A DNA stretch of 64,000 nucleotides from the NCBI GenBank assembly GCA_016710985.1, contig JADJTX010000031.1:25406-89405 (forward strand), in the 5' to 3' direction. Positions within the stretch are counted from its first letter, which is position 1. Each line of letters begins with the position of its first letter. Shown in pieces: positions 1 through 8,373 of the stretch. The notes beneath the pieces are model-generated. The model saw nothing but the letters and a program-made list of their open reading frames with translations, was not told the DNA's origin and did no database searches. The translations under genes and the position numbers were made by a program. The stretch comes from Ignavibacteria bacterium (lineage in GTDB: Bacteria > Bacteroidota > Ignavibacteria > Tepidaquicellales > Tepidaquicellaceae).

Positions 1-741
1 CTGTCTCATATAAAGGAAATTTTAATCATCTCAAATGAAGAGACCATTCCATTATATAAAAAATTATTTGATGACGGCTCGGATTACGGATTGAAGATCG
101 AGTATGCTCTTCAGACAGCTCCGAACGGAATCGCAGAGTCCTTTATTATAGGAGAAAAATTTATTGGGGATGATGGTGTAACATTGATCTTAGGCGATAA
201 TATATTTTACGGTAATCTGGATTTCATTTATAAAGCAATTCAAAAGAATGACGGAGCAACCATATTTGGTTACAGAGTAAATGATCCGGAAAGATACGGC
301 ATCGTAGAATTTGATGAAAAAGGAAAAGCCATTTCAATCGAAGAAAAACCAAAAAATCCTAAATCAAATTTTGCCGTTCCCGGACTGTATGTTTTTGATA
401 ATGAAGTAGTTAACATTTCAAAAAACATAAAGCCTTCAGCAAGAGGTGAGCTTGAGATCACGGATGTCAATAATGTATATTTAAAAAAGGGAAAACTTAA
501 TGTTGAAAAAATCGGCAGGGGAGTTGCATGGCTCGATACGGGAACACCTGAATCTCTTTTGCAGGCATCGAATTTTTTCGGAGTGATCGAGGACAGGCAG
601 GGACTTAAAGTTGCGTGTATAGAAGAGATTGCTTACACAAAAGGGTTTATTGATAAAGCAAAATTCTCAGATATCATTTCAAAAATCCCGAAGTCATATT
701 ATAAAGAATATCTTGAAAGAATATTAAAAGAGAATTATTAA
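1..741 (+). CDS. rfbA: Glucose-1-phosphate thymidylyltransferase, 5' partial
   Basis: Makes dTDP-glucose from glucose-1-phosphate and dTTP, the first step of dTDP-L-rhamnose synthesis in the cytoplasm. The frame is open from base 1, so the gene starts outside the window; about 50-55 N-terminal residues, including the GGxGTRL nucleotide-binding loop, are missing. Visible family landmarks are LGDNIFYG, the EEKPKNPKSNFAVPGLYVF stretch and RGVAWLDTGT near the C-terminus. It is followed after two bases by rfbC, so the two probably form an operon whose upstream part is off the window. Function is confident from motif order; the start is not visible. Confidence 0.93.
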   Translation: MSHIKEILIISNEETIPLYKKLFDDGSDYGLKIEYALQTAPNGIAESFIIGEKFIGDDGVTLILGDNIFYGNLDFIYKAIQKNDGATIFGYRVNDPERYGIVEFDEKGKAISIEEKPKNPKSNFAVPGLYVFDNEVVNISKNIKPSARGELEITDVNNVYLKKGKLNVEKIGRGVAWLDTGTPESLLQASNFFGVIEDRQGLKVACIEEIAYTKGFIDKAKFSDIISKIPKSYYKEYLERILKENY

Positions 742-743
742 AA

Positions 744-1291
744 ATGAAAATCATAGAAACTGAACTGTCAGGAGTGTTGGTAATAGAACCGGATTTTTTC
801 GAGGATTCAAGAGGGTTTTTCTTTGAGTCATACAATAAAAAAAATATGAAGATGCCGGGATGCACTCCGATTTTGTACAGGATAATATTTCAAAATCTCA
901 GAAAGGAACTATCCGAGGCTTACATTATCAGGTCGGGGAGTATGCACAGGGAAAGCTTTGCCAGGTGCTGACCGGTATGGTACTGGACGTAGCAGTTGAT
1001 ATTAGATTCGGATCTCCGACTTTCGGAGAACATTTTTCTGTGATTCTTTCGGGAGACAATCATAAACAGATATGGATACCTCCCGGTTTTGCACACGGAT
1101 TTTCAGTTTTAAAAGAGGAGACAATTTTTTCATATAAATGCACTGCACTTTACAGCAAAAGAGATGAGAGAGCTATTCTGTATAATGATGCAGAGTTAAA
1201 AATTGACTGGCAGACTGACAAGCCGACCATTTCCGAAAAGGATCTTAAGGCGGAGTTGTTTAAAGATATTGAGAAAGATTTTATCTATTAG
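744..1291 (+). CDS. rfbC: dTDP-4-dehydrorhamnose 3,5-epimerase, one frameshift
   Basis: Cupin-fold epimerase of dTDP-rhamnose synthesis, acting after RfbA and RfbB. The N-terminal part (MKIIETELSGVLVIEPDFF, EDSRGFFFES) reads in one frame from 744. The rest (FVQDNISKSQKGTIRGLHYQ, IWIPPGFAHGFSVL) reads in another frame from about 860. Adding one A at about 857 restores a continuous protein of roughly 182 residues, the normal family length. This suggests a single-base error or recent mutation. It starts two bases after rfbA. rfbB and rfbD are not in the window. Confidence 0.9.
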
Positions 1292-1354
1292 GGAAAAATA
1301 TGAAATAATGATTTCATAATAATTCATCTTTTTTCAATCCTCTTTAATTAAAAA

Positions 1355-2329
1355 CTATTTAAAATAATTTATGTAATAGTTAAACTTTACACACTCCACA
1401 CACCCCACACACCCCACACACTCCACACACTCCCACTCTATACACTCTATATCCGGCTGACGCTGTTTGGGATCATCTGTCGGAAGCGGTGTATAAATAA
1501 TTTTCTGACCGGTTCCCGTGAGCTTAATGATCTCTTCTGCAAATTCTTTAATGGTGATCTCGTCAGGATTCCCGATATTCACCGGAAATGAATAATCACT
1601 CAGCAGCAGTCTGTAAATTCCCTCGACAAGATCATCTACGTAACAAAATGAGCGTGTTTGGCTACCATCTCCAAACACAGTTATGTCCTGACCTTCAATT
1701 GCCTGGCTGAAAAAAGCCGGCAATGCTCTTCCGTCATTGAGACGCATTCTCGGACCGTAAGTATTGAATATCCTTACAATACGCGTCTCGAGTCCGTGAT
1801 ATGTATGGTAAGCCATTGTGATCGCTTCCTGAAATCTTTTAGCTTCATCATACACACCGCGCGGACCTATCGGATTTACATTTCCCCAGTATTCTTCATT
1901 CTGAGGATGAACTGTCGGGTCACCATATATCTCTGAAGTCGAAGCTATCAGAAATCTTGCTTTCTTTTCCTTTGCAAGTCCAAGAAGATTGTGTGTTCCG
2001 AGCGAACCTACTTTCAGAGTCTGTATCGGAATTTTCAGATAGTCTATCGGACTGGCAGGAGAGGCAAAATGCAGAATGTAGTCTAGCTTTCCCGGAACAT
2101 GAACAAACTTTGTAACGTCATGAAAGTAAAATTCAAAATTCTTCAGCGGAAATAAATGCTCTATGTTTTTAATTGAACCTGTGATAAGATTGTCCATCCC
2201 TATTACATAATATCCTTCTTTAATGAATCTGTCGCAAAGATGCGAACCGAGAAATCCTGCAGCTCCGGTAATTAATATTCTTTTTTGAGTTGTATTATTT
2301 GTATGCATTAATATATTTGATTTGCTCAA
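1355..2329 (-). CDS. UDP-glucuronate decarboxylase-type epimerase with repeat-encoded C-terminus
   Basis: Extended short-chain dehydrogenase that, by family resemblance (UXS), turns UDP-glucuronate into UDP-xylose for surface polysaccharide. GAAGFLG at residues 22-28 is the NAD loop, STSEIYG (130-136) and Y160-x3-K164 are the catalytic elements, and RIFNTYGPRM and VNIGNP are typical of the family. Normal sequence ends at PKQRQPDI. The last ~30 residues (ECIEWECVECVGCVGC and so on) are the translation of a 9-bp tandem array, so the usual C-terminal helix is missing or overwritten. The first ~16 residues are extra; the ATG at residue 8 is an alternative start. It converges on rfbC. Confidence 0.88.
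   Translation of the reverse strand: MSKSNILMHTNNTTQKRILITGAAGFLGSHLCDRFIKEGYYVIGMDNLITGSIKNIEHLFPLKNFEFYFHDVTKFVHVPGKLDYILHFASPASPIDYLKIPIQTLKVGSLGTHNLLGLAKEKKARFLIASTSEIYGDPTVHPQNEEYWGNVNPIGPRGVYDEAKRFQEAITMAYHTYHGLETRIVRIFNTYGPRMRLNDGRALPAFFSQAIEGQDITVFGDGSQTRSFCYVDDLVEGIYRLLLSDYSFPVNIGNPDEITIKEFAEEIIKLTGTGQKIIYTPLPTDDPKQRQPDIECIEWECVECVGCVGCVECVKFNYYINYFK
1383..1447. repeat. 9-bp tandem array inside the UXS 3' end
   Basis: Units of the type CACTCCACA/CACCCCACA, reading GAGTGTGTG on the gene strand. The array lies inside the open reading frame of the decarboxylase gene and encodes its Cys/Val/Glu-rich tail. Confidence 0.9.
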
Positions 2330-2443
2330 TTTAACAAATATGAGTTAAAGTTTTCAGATATAAATTATTATAGTTAAAAGTTGAAAGTTAAAAGTTGAAA
2401 GTTTGTGAGGAGTAACATTTATAACAATAAGTCAATTAACAAC

Positions 2444-2824
2444 ATGAAAAAATTTAATCCGATAAAAACCGATCCGAAAAAAGTAAAGCTGCTCGAAGTA
2501 TTTGATAATTCATTTCCGGACAGGGATTATCTGATCGTTCACACAGCAGAAGAATTCACATCTGTATGTCCAAAAACAGGTCAGCCGGATTTCGGAGTGA
2601 TAACTATTTCATATATTGCTGCTAAGAAATGTGTTGAACTGAAGTCACTGAAATACTATTTACAGTCATTTCGTAATGAAGGAATATTTTATGAGAATGT
2701 GATAAACAGGATACTTGATGACCTGGTGAGCTTATTAAAGCCGCAGTGGATGGAAGTGAAAGGGGAGTTTACAACAAGAGGCGGATTGAATTCGACTGTC
2801 ACTTCTGTTTATAATCCGGATTGA
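2444..2824 (+). CDS. queF: NADPH-dependent 7-cyano-7-deazaguanine reductase
   Basis: Reduces preQ0 to preQ1 in queuosine tRNA-modification biosynthesis. The short, single-domain (type I) form is seen: EFTSVCPKTGQPDF carries the catalytic Cys42 and Asp49, followed by LKYYLQSFRNEG and ENVINRILDDL. I chose the ATG at 2444 (MKKFNPIKTD). A GTG at 2405 would add 13 residues but lies at the edge of a 7-bp repeat array and gives non-family sequence. Its stop codon abuts the stop of the next, convergent gene with no gap. queC lies 33 kb away on the other strand. Confidence 0.95.
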   Translation: MKKFNPIKTDPKKVKLLEVFDNSFPDRDYLIVHTAEEFTSVCPKTGQPDFGVITISYIAAKKCVELKSLKYYLQSFRNEGIFYENVINRILDDLVSLLKPQWMEVKGEFTTRGGLNSTVTSVYNPD

Positions 2825-3514
2825 TCAGCTTAGTAATTCTAAAACACGCCTGGCAATTTCCTTTTTTCTTTTGACATAATTATCACCGTTATCTTTTCTG
2901 TTAATATACTTTCTGCAAAGTTCAGAAGCATATTTCAGTTCTTCTTTAGCTGATGGCAGATCAATATCTGTCAAAGCCAGTAAGGTATAGAAGAAAGGAA
3001 ACCTTCTCCATTTACCTTTACCGTCGCGCATTGATCTTAAATATTTAATTCCTGAGTCTAAAGCTTTCTTATTTTTATTTACACCTTCAGCTGAAATATT
3101 TCTCCATAGAGCTGCTGTGCATTTTCCGCAGCAGAACATACCCAATGGATAAATTCCCAGCTTGTAATTTTTTTCCAGCACATTCTTTATCCCTGATCTT
3201 GCTTTATCAAATGCAGCTTGAACTTTCTTATCTTTAACATTTAGTAAATGCAATGCTCTTAAAGACTCTTCACCAAGTATATGCGCACTAGACGCTTTTG
3301 ATGTAAGCTTATCACCTGTAAAAAGTATTATCCCTTTAAAATCATTGTCAGTTGGTGCAAACATATTTGTATAAGATCCTTTTAAACCCTGCCTTTCAGT
3401 TATCCATTTTGCAAGCTGATTTCTTTCCGATGAACTTAAAACAGTGCCATCGAAAAATTTTTGATTCAGATTATCGAGTGTTTTGTAAAGACTTTTTGTG
3501 TGGATAATGCTCAT
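2825..3514 (-). CDS. Unknown protein, possible alpha/alpha-toroid helical fold
   Basis: A 229-residue soluble protein that I do not recognise. It has no signal peptide and is helical and basic. The stretch LGMFCCGKCTAALWRNI (two cysteines, then CGKC) and YLRSMRDGKGKWRRFPFFYT resemble the repeat logic of squalene-cyclase-type alpha/alpha barrels, but this is only a visual impression. The stop codon touches that of queF (convergent, zero spacing). The small membrane ORF lies 16 bases beyond its start codon. The reading frame is long and uninterrupted, so a real gene is likely. Confidence 0.75.
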   Translation of the reverse strand: MSIIHTKSLYKTLDNLNQKFFDGTVLSSSERNQLAKWITERQGLKGSYTNMFAPTDNDFKGIILFTGDKLTSKASSAHILGEESLRALHLLNVKDKKVQAAFDKARSGIKNVLEKNYKLGIYPLGMFCCGKCTAALWRNISAEGVNKNKKALDSGIKYLRSMRDGKGKWRRFPFFYTLLALTDIDLPSAKEELKYASELCRKYINRKDNGDNYVKRKKEIARRVLELLS

Positions 3515-3529
3515 GTTGAATAATTTTTA

Positions 3530-3706
3530 TTATTTATTAGTTACTCGGATAGATTTTACTATCAGGTAAATCATGAATATGATTGCTGCTGCAGTAAGAA
3601 GAATGACAAAAATAATGCATGCAATTAACATAAAGAACACGGCAATCAAAAAAACAATAAGGAATGTAAAAGCAACGAAGACAAATAGTTTGACAAGAAC
3701 TTCCAT
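3530..3706 (-). CDS. Small hydrophobic membrane protein (58 residues)
   Basis: Starting at the ATG at 3706 (MEVLVKLFVFVAF) the product is almost entirely hydrophobic, with two probable membrane helices and a basic end (KSIRVTNK). The frame stays open upstream, but only because it runs through a 9-bp repeat that encodes a Ser-Ser-Leu string, so the longer start is unlikely. It sits between oppF and the unknown gene on the same strand. It could be a chance frame; a gene is plausible because of the consistent membrane-like composition. Confidence 0.4.
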   Translation of the reverse strand: MEVLVKLFVFVAFTFLIVFLIAVFFMLIACIIFVILLTAAAIIFMIYLIVKSIRVTNK

Positions 3707-3733
3707 AAATATATTTACTGAATACGGGTTTAA

Positions 3734-3808
3734 ACTCAATGAACTCAATGAACTCAATGAACTCAATGAACTCAATGAACTCAATGAACTCTATGAACTC
3801 TATGAACT
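3734..3808. repeat. 9-bp tandem array after oppF
   Basis: About eight units of ACTCAATGA, drifting to CTATGAACT at the right edge. The oppF stop codon (3807-3809) lies at its border. Confidence 0.9.
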
Positions 3809-4814
3809 AAGCGCTCACATACGGACAGGCGGCAAAGTGCTCAACAGTTTTTAATTCAAGAACAGGTATGAAGTCAGCGCACTCGGGTTTTGCGATCGGG
3901 CATCTTGTTCTGAAGACACATCCGCTGGGTTTATTCATAGGACTCGGTACATCTCCTTTTAAAATAATTCGTTCTTTGTTTTTAAGTTTTGGATTAGGAA
4001 GAGGCACTGCAGAAAGCAAAGCCCTGCTGTATGGATGGATCGGATGGTGATATACTTTTTCGCCCGGACCGAGCTCGACTATTTTCCCGAGGTACATGAC
4101 AGAGATCCGCGAACTTATATGTTCTACGACAGACAGATCATGGGCGACGAACAGCAAAGTCAGATCAAATTCACTTTGTAATTCCTGAAGTAAGTTTATA
4201 ACCTGCGCCTGTATGGAAACATCGAGAGCTGATACCGGTTCATCTGCAATGATGATCTTGGGATTTGTAGCTAAAGCTCTTGCAATTCCGATCCGCTGTC
4301 TTTGACCACCTGAAAATTCGTGAGGATATCTTTTTGATTGTTCTGCCTGTAAACCGACTTTTTCGAGAAGCCAGGCTACTCTATCCATTCTTTCATTCTT
4401 AGACATTTTAGTATGATAAAGCAAAGGTTCTTCAATGATCTGTCCGACCGACAGTCTTGAATTTAGAGAAGAATAAGGATCCTGAAATATCATTTGAATC
4501 AGACCCCTGTATTTTCTCATTTCATTATTGTTCAGCCTCAGTAAATTTACTTCACCTTCATCTGTTCTGATCCATACTTCCCCGGAGATCTCAACGCCCG
4601 GCGCAGAAAATTTAAGAATGTTAATTACAGTCTTACCTATCGTTGATTTTCCGCAGCCTGATTCTCCAACCAATCCCATGGTCTCACCTTTCTTAATTTC
4701 CAGATTGACATCATCAACGGCTTTTACTTCCGCTACTTTTTTAAGAAACAGTCCGCCCGATACAGGAAATTTCACAACTAAATTTTTTATCTCTAAAATA
4801 TTTTCAGGCTTCAT
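3807..4814 (-). CDS. oppF: Oligopeptide/dipeptide ABC transporter ATP-binding protein (OppF/DppF type)
   Basis: One of the two ATPases that power the peptide importer encoded by this operon; it acts on the inner face of the cytoplasmic membrane. Walker A GESGCGKST (50-58), Q-loop Q111, signature FSGGQRQR (167-174), Walker B IIIADEP (187-193) and the switch histidine H225 are all present. The oligopeptide-type C-terminal extension has the expected cysteines (GCVFRTRCPIAKPEC and a final AACPY). Length (335) is normal. It is last in the operon. oppF or dppF cannot be told apart without a substrate test. Confidence 0.95.
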   Translation of the reverse strand: MKPENILEIKNLVVKFPVSGGLFLKKVAEVKAVDDVNLEIKKGETMGLVGESGCGKSTIGKTVINILKFSAPGVEISGEVWIRTDEGEVNLLRLNNNEMRKYRGLIQMIFQDPYSSLNSRLSVGQIIEEPLLYHTKMSKNERMDRVAWLLEKVGLQAEQSKRYPHEFSGGQRQRIGIARALATNPKIIIADEPVSALDVSIQAQVINLLQELQSEFDLTLLFVAHDLSVVEHISSRISVMYLGKIVELGPGEKVYHHPIHPYSRALLSAVPLPNPKLKNKERIILKGDVPSPMNKPSGCVFRTRCPIAKPECADFIPVLELKTVEHFAACPYVSA

Positions 4815-4819
4815 CTTTT

Positions 4820-4905
4820 AGTATTGGGTATTGAGTATTGAGTATTGAGTATTGAGTTTTTATTCATTTTCATTGTTCATTATTCATTGCTCATTGTTCA
4901 TTGTA
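4820..4905. repeat. 7-bp arrays between oppD and oppF
   Basis: GTATTGA units followed by CATTGTT/CATTATT units. The second array runs into the 3' end of oppD and encodes its final Asn-Glu-Gln-stop. Confidence 0.85.
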
Positions 4906-5958
4906 AAGGTGGCATCTCACAAAATGTTTTGGCTCTATTTCCAAAAGCTCCGGCTCTACGTCCCAGCATTTTTCAAAAACTTTAGTACAGCGTGTGGCAA
5001 ACTTGCATCCTTTTGGTAATTCAAGTATATGCGGTATGATCCCCGGTATTGCCTGAAGAGTTTCCTTCGGCTTGTCGGGATCAGGTAAAGATTCCAGCAG
5101 TCCTACTGTATAAGGATGTAAGGGATTTTCAAAAAGCGGATCAGCATCAGCGATCTCCTGAATTTTCCCGCCATACATGACGATCACACGATGACATGTT
5201 TCAGCTACAACGCCAAGGTTGTGAGTTATTAATAGTATAGCTGCTTCCTTTCTTTCATCTTTAAGTTTTAACATGAGATCAAGGATCTGAGCCTGAATGG
5301 TTACATCAAGTGCAGTTGTCGGTTCATCTGCAATCAGCAAAGCCGGATTGCATGACAGAGCCATCGCTATCATAACTCTCTGCCGCATTCCTCCGCTGAA
5401 AAGATGAGGGTAGTCATTCATTCTTTTTTCTGCAGACGGAATACCAACGAGCTCAAGCATTTTAACACCTTTGGCAATAGCTTCCTCTTTAGTTACTTTT
5501 TCATGCTGAAGAATTACTTCAGTTATCTGATCTCCGATTTTCATTACAGGATTCAGAGATGTCATCGGCTCCTGAAATATCATTGAAATATCCTTGCCGC
5601 GGTACTTCCGCATTTCATCATAAGAAATTTTCAAAAGGTCAGTTCCTTTATAAATAACTTCTCCGGCTACAATTTTTCCCGGAGGATCAGGTACTAATCT
5701 TGCTATTGAATATGCGGTCACTGACTTCCCTGAGCCTGATTCACCAACGATCCCCAGAACTTCACCTTCATAAATATCAAAACTCACACCGTCCACCGCC
5801 TTAGCCGGAACCTTACCGGTCAGATATTTATCAGATGCATATAATTTATTCAGATCACTGTCATGAGAAATATCATGCACAGAAATTTGCTTATCTGTAG
5901 CTTCTACAAAAAAGTAAGTTCGTAAATTTTTTATTTCAAATAGTTTATTCTTTTCCAT
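4891..5958 (-). CDS. oppD: Oligopeptide/dipeptide ABC transporter ATP-binding protein (OppD/DppD type)
   Basis: Second ATPase of the peptide importer, partner of OppF. Walker A GESGSGKS is at residues 72-79, with FSGGMRQR, LLIADEPTTALD and a C-terminal cysteine region (GCKFATRCTKVFEKC). The N-terminus carries about 30-35 extra residues (TDKQISVHDISHDSD and following) between the first beta strand and AVDGVSF, which usual OppD proteins lack. The last residues before the stop come from a 7-bp repeat. It lies between oppC and oppF on the same strand. Confidence 0.94.
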   Translation of the reverse strand: MEKNKLFEIKNLRTYFFVEATDKQISVHDISHDSDLNKLYASDKYLTGKVPAKAVDGVSFDIYEGEVLGIVGESGSGKSVTAYSIARLVPDPPGKIVAGEVIYKGTDLLKISYDEMRKYRGKDISMIFQEPMTSLNPVMKIGDQITEVILQHEKVTKEEAIAKGVKMLELVGIPSAEKRMNDYPHLFSGGMRQRVMIAMALSCNPALLIADEPTTALDVTIQAQILDLMLKLKDERKEAAILLITHNLGVVAETCHRVIVMYGGKIQEIADADPLFENPLHPYTVGLLESLPDPDKPKETLQAIPGIIPHILELPKGCKFATRCTKVFEKCWDVEPELLEIEPKHFVRCHLYNEQ

Positions 5959-5992
5959 TTCTTTTAATAATCTAATAAGCGGTAATTAAATC

Positions 5993-6066
5993 TTATGAAT
6001 CTTATAAATCTTATGAATCTTATAAATCTTATAAATCTTATGAATCTTATAAATCTTATGAATCCA
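5993..6066. repeat. 9-bp tandem array after oppC
   Basis: About eight units of CTTATGAAT/CTTATAAAT fill the oppC-oppD gap and end a few bases from the oppC stop codon. Confidence 0.9.
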
Positions 6067-6068
6067 AT

Positions 6069-7130
6069 TTATCTCAATCTTGAGTATACCTTCGGATCAA
6101 ACGCTTCCCGTATCGCTTCACCAATGAAAGTAATTGACAGCAATGTCAGGAACATTGCCAGAAGCGGTGTAGCGATCAGCCACCATTTCTCAATGTTCTG
6201 CATTCCCTGATTCATAAGCTGCCCCCAGCTTGGTGTGGGAGGCGGTAAGCCAAATCCGAGATAGTCCAGCGCTATCAGAGAAAAAATGTTTGCGACAATT
6301 ATAAATGGTAAAAATGTTATCACAGGTGTCAAAGCGTTAGGCAGAATGTGTTTAAAAATTATTGTTGAACTTTTTGCTCCCATGGATATTGCAGCTGACA
6401 CATAATCCCTTGCTTTCTCACGGTAAAATTCACCTCTGATGTAATAGGTCATGTTCATCCATCCGAACAATGTCAGTACAATTGTAAGAAGCAAAAAATT
6501 AGGATTAAGAATGGAACTCAGAATGATCATTACAAAAAGGAAAGGAAGTGTACTCCAGATTTCAATGAATCTCTGTCCGAAAATATCAATCTTTCCTCCG
6601 AAGAATCCGAGCATTGAGCCTATTGAAATTCCGACGAGGTAACTGAAAAATGATACTACCAAAGAGAAGCTCAGACCGATATTAAAACCGTAAACCAGTC
6701 TTGCAAAAACATCCCTGCCTCTGTCATCAGTACCGAATATGTGCTCGCTGTTAGGAGGAGTGGGAGGAATTTCAGTTAATTCATCAAGCAAATTTTCATT
6801 AGGTCCGAAAGGGTACAACGGCATTAATACCCAGTTATCTGAATCTGCCTCTTTAAACTGTTGCTTTAAAAGCCTGTAGTTAGCTTCCCCCTGTACTCCC
6901 TGCTGTTTGAATGTTTCCGCCGAATAAAATTTAACTACCGGGAAATAATATTCGCCGTCATACTTTACAATCAAAGCATCCCGGTTTACAAAAAAGGGAA
7001 GAAAAAATGATAAGATGAAAAAGAATACAATTATTAAAAACGAATAATATCCTCTTTTTATCGTCTTAAATTTCTTCCATCTCTTTTTAAAAATCGATGT
7101 CGAAACTTTTTTCTCTGCTTTGTCTGACAT
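6069..7130 (-). CDS. oppC: Peptide ABC transporter permease (OppC type)
   Basis: Membrane subunit of the importer. It has an N-terminal helix (GYYSFLIIVFFFILSFF) and a large periplasmic loop. A five-helix BPD_transp_1 core follows, starting near HIFGTDDRGRDVFARLVYG. The coupling motif with the conserved EAA-like signature is YVSAAISMGAKSSTIIFKHI. Length 353 is slightly long for OppC because of the extended first loop. The gene sits between oppB and oppD. Confidence 0.93.
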   Translation of the reverse strand: MSDKAEKKVSTSIFKKRWKKFKTIKRGYYSFLIIVFFFILSFFLPFFVNRDALIVKYDGEYYFPVVKFYSAETFKQQGVQGEANYRLLKQQFKEADSDNWVLMPLYPFGPNENLLDELTEIPPTPPNSEHIFGTDDRGRDVFARLVYGFNIGLSFSLVVSFFSYLVGISIGSMLGFFGGKIDIFGQRFIEIWSTLPFLFVMIILSSILNPNFLLLTIVLTLFGWMNMTYYIRGEFYREKARDYVSAAISMGAKSSTIIFKHILPNALTPVITFLPFIIVANIFSLIALDYLGFGLPPPTPSWGQLMNQGMQNIEKWWLIATPLLAMFLTLLSITFIGEAIREAFDPKVYSRLR

Positions 7131-7139
7131 TTGGGTATT

Positions 7140-7316
7140 AAGTATTTGGTATTAAGTAGTATTTCAAAATGTAATACTAACTATATAAACTAAATAAACT
7201 AAATGAACTATATAAACTTAACAAACTTTAAAGAACTTAAAAACTCTAAAAAACTTAAAGAACTTAAAGAACTTAAAGAACTTAAAGAACTTAAAGAACT
7301 TAAAGAACTATTTAAA
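7140..7316. repeat. 9-bp tandem array between oppB and oppC
   Basis: Diverged ACTATATAA-type units change into regular AACTTAAAG units towards the oppB stop. The oppB TAG lies inside the last unit. Confidence 0.88.
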
Positions 7317-8339
7317 CCGTATTCTCGGATCGACGAACGCATAAATTATATCTGAAATTATATTACCTATAAGAAGTAACAGCGAAGAAATCACTAAGAT
7401 ACCCATCACAACGGGGTAGTCACGCTGAACAATGGATTTAAAGCCGAGCAATCCGATGCCGTCTATGTTAAATACAGTTTCAATCAAAACTCCACCTGCT
7501 AATATTAAGCTTAAAAAATGTCCGAGTCCGGTTGCTATAGGTATTAAAGAATTTCTCAGGGCATGATGAAATATTACTCTCTTTTCAGAAATACCTTTTG
7601 AAAAAGCTGTCCTGATATAATCCTGTGAAAGATTTTCTATTACAGAATTTTTTGTTAAAATAGTTAAAGTAGCAAACCCGCCAGCAACATAAGCCAGTAC
7701 AGGGAGAACCGTATGGTGTATCTGGTCGGTAATTTTACCAAAGAAAGACAGATCATCCCAGTCCTGTGACCTGAAACCGCCAAGAGGAAACCAGTCAAGA
7801 AAGCTGCCTCCTCCGAAAACTACAAGTAAAAAAGCGCCGAGAGCAAATCCGGGAATTGAATAGCCGATGAATACAAGAACAGAGCTTAGTATATCAAAAG
7901 TAGATCCATTCTTAACCGCTTTATAAACACCAAGCGGAATACAAACAATATAGGTTAGTATGAAACCAATAAATCCGAAGTAAATTGAAACGGGGAATCT
8001 GCTTGTGATCACGTCCCATACAGGTTCAGCATACACATAGGACTTTCCTAAATTCAGCTGGAGTAAATTCCCCAGCCACAAAAAATATCTTTCATGGATC
8101 GGCTTATCAAAGCCATAGAATTTTTTAATTTCTTCCATGGCAGACTCGGGAATGTTGATTCCGGTACTTGTATTCGATGATGAGGGACCATCTCCCATAG
8201 CGCCTCCCATGCGGATCTTCATTATTTCCATTTCAAGAGGTCCGCCGGGAACAATCTGAAGAATTACAAAAGTAATTAAAGTGATACCTATAAATGTTGG
8301 TATGATAAGTAAAAAACGCCGAACGAAATAATTGAACAT
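7308..8339 (-). CDS. oppB: Peptide ABC transporter permease (OppB type)
   Basis: Membrane subunit pairing with OppC. The N-terminus is the standard MFNYFVRRFLLIIPTFIGIT, followed by VPGGP. The core BPD_transp_1 helices follow, with the coupling segment DYIRTAFSKGISEKRVIFHHA and the usual end YAFVDPRIRFK. A low-complexity Gly/Ser stretch (GGAMGDGPSSSNTSTG) lies in the first periplasmic loop. Length 343. It starts 34 bases after the oppA stop, so it is clearly part of one operon. Confidence 0.95.
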   Translation of the reverse strand: MFNYFVRRFLLIIPTFIGITLITFVILQIVPGGPLEMEIMKIRMGGAMGDGPSSSNTSTGINIPESAMEEIKKFYGFDKPIHERYFLWLGNLLQLNLGKSYVYAEPVWDVITSRFPVSIYFGFIGFILTYIVCIPLGVYKAVKNGSTFDILSSVLVFIGYSIPGFALGAFLLVVFGGGSFLDWFPLGGFRSQDWDDLSFFGKITDQIHHTVLPVLAYVAGGFATLTILTKNSVIENLSQDYIRTAFSKGISEKRVIFHHALRNSLIPIATGLGHFLSLILAGGVLIETVFNIDGIGLLGFKSIVQRDYPVVMGILVISSLLLLIGNIISDIIYAFVDPRIRFK

Positions 8340-8373
8340 AAAAAATTATGTTTATGAAAAATACGCTGCAGAA

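Noticed and set aside
1658..1936. 92-residue plus-strand protein opposite the decarboxylase gene
   Set aside because: It overlaps a strongly supported gene on the other strand and has no recognisable features; the same holds for other opposite-strand frames inside pckG, oppA and the secreted-protein genes.
2405..2443. GTG start for queF
   Set aside because: It lies at the edge of a 7-bp array and adds residues with no family resemblance; the ATG at 2444 fits better.
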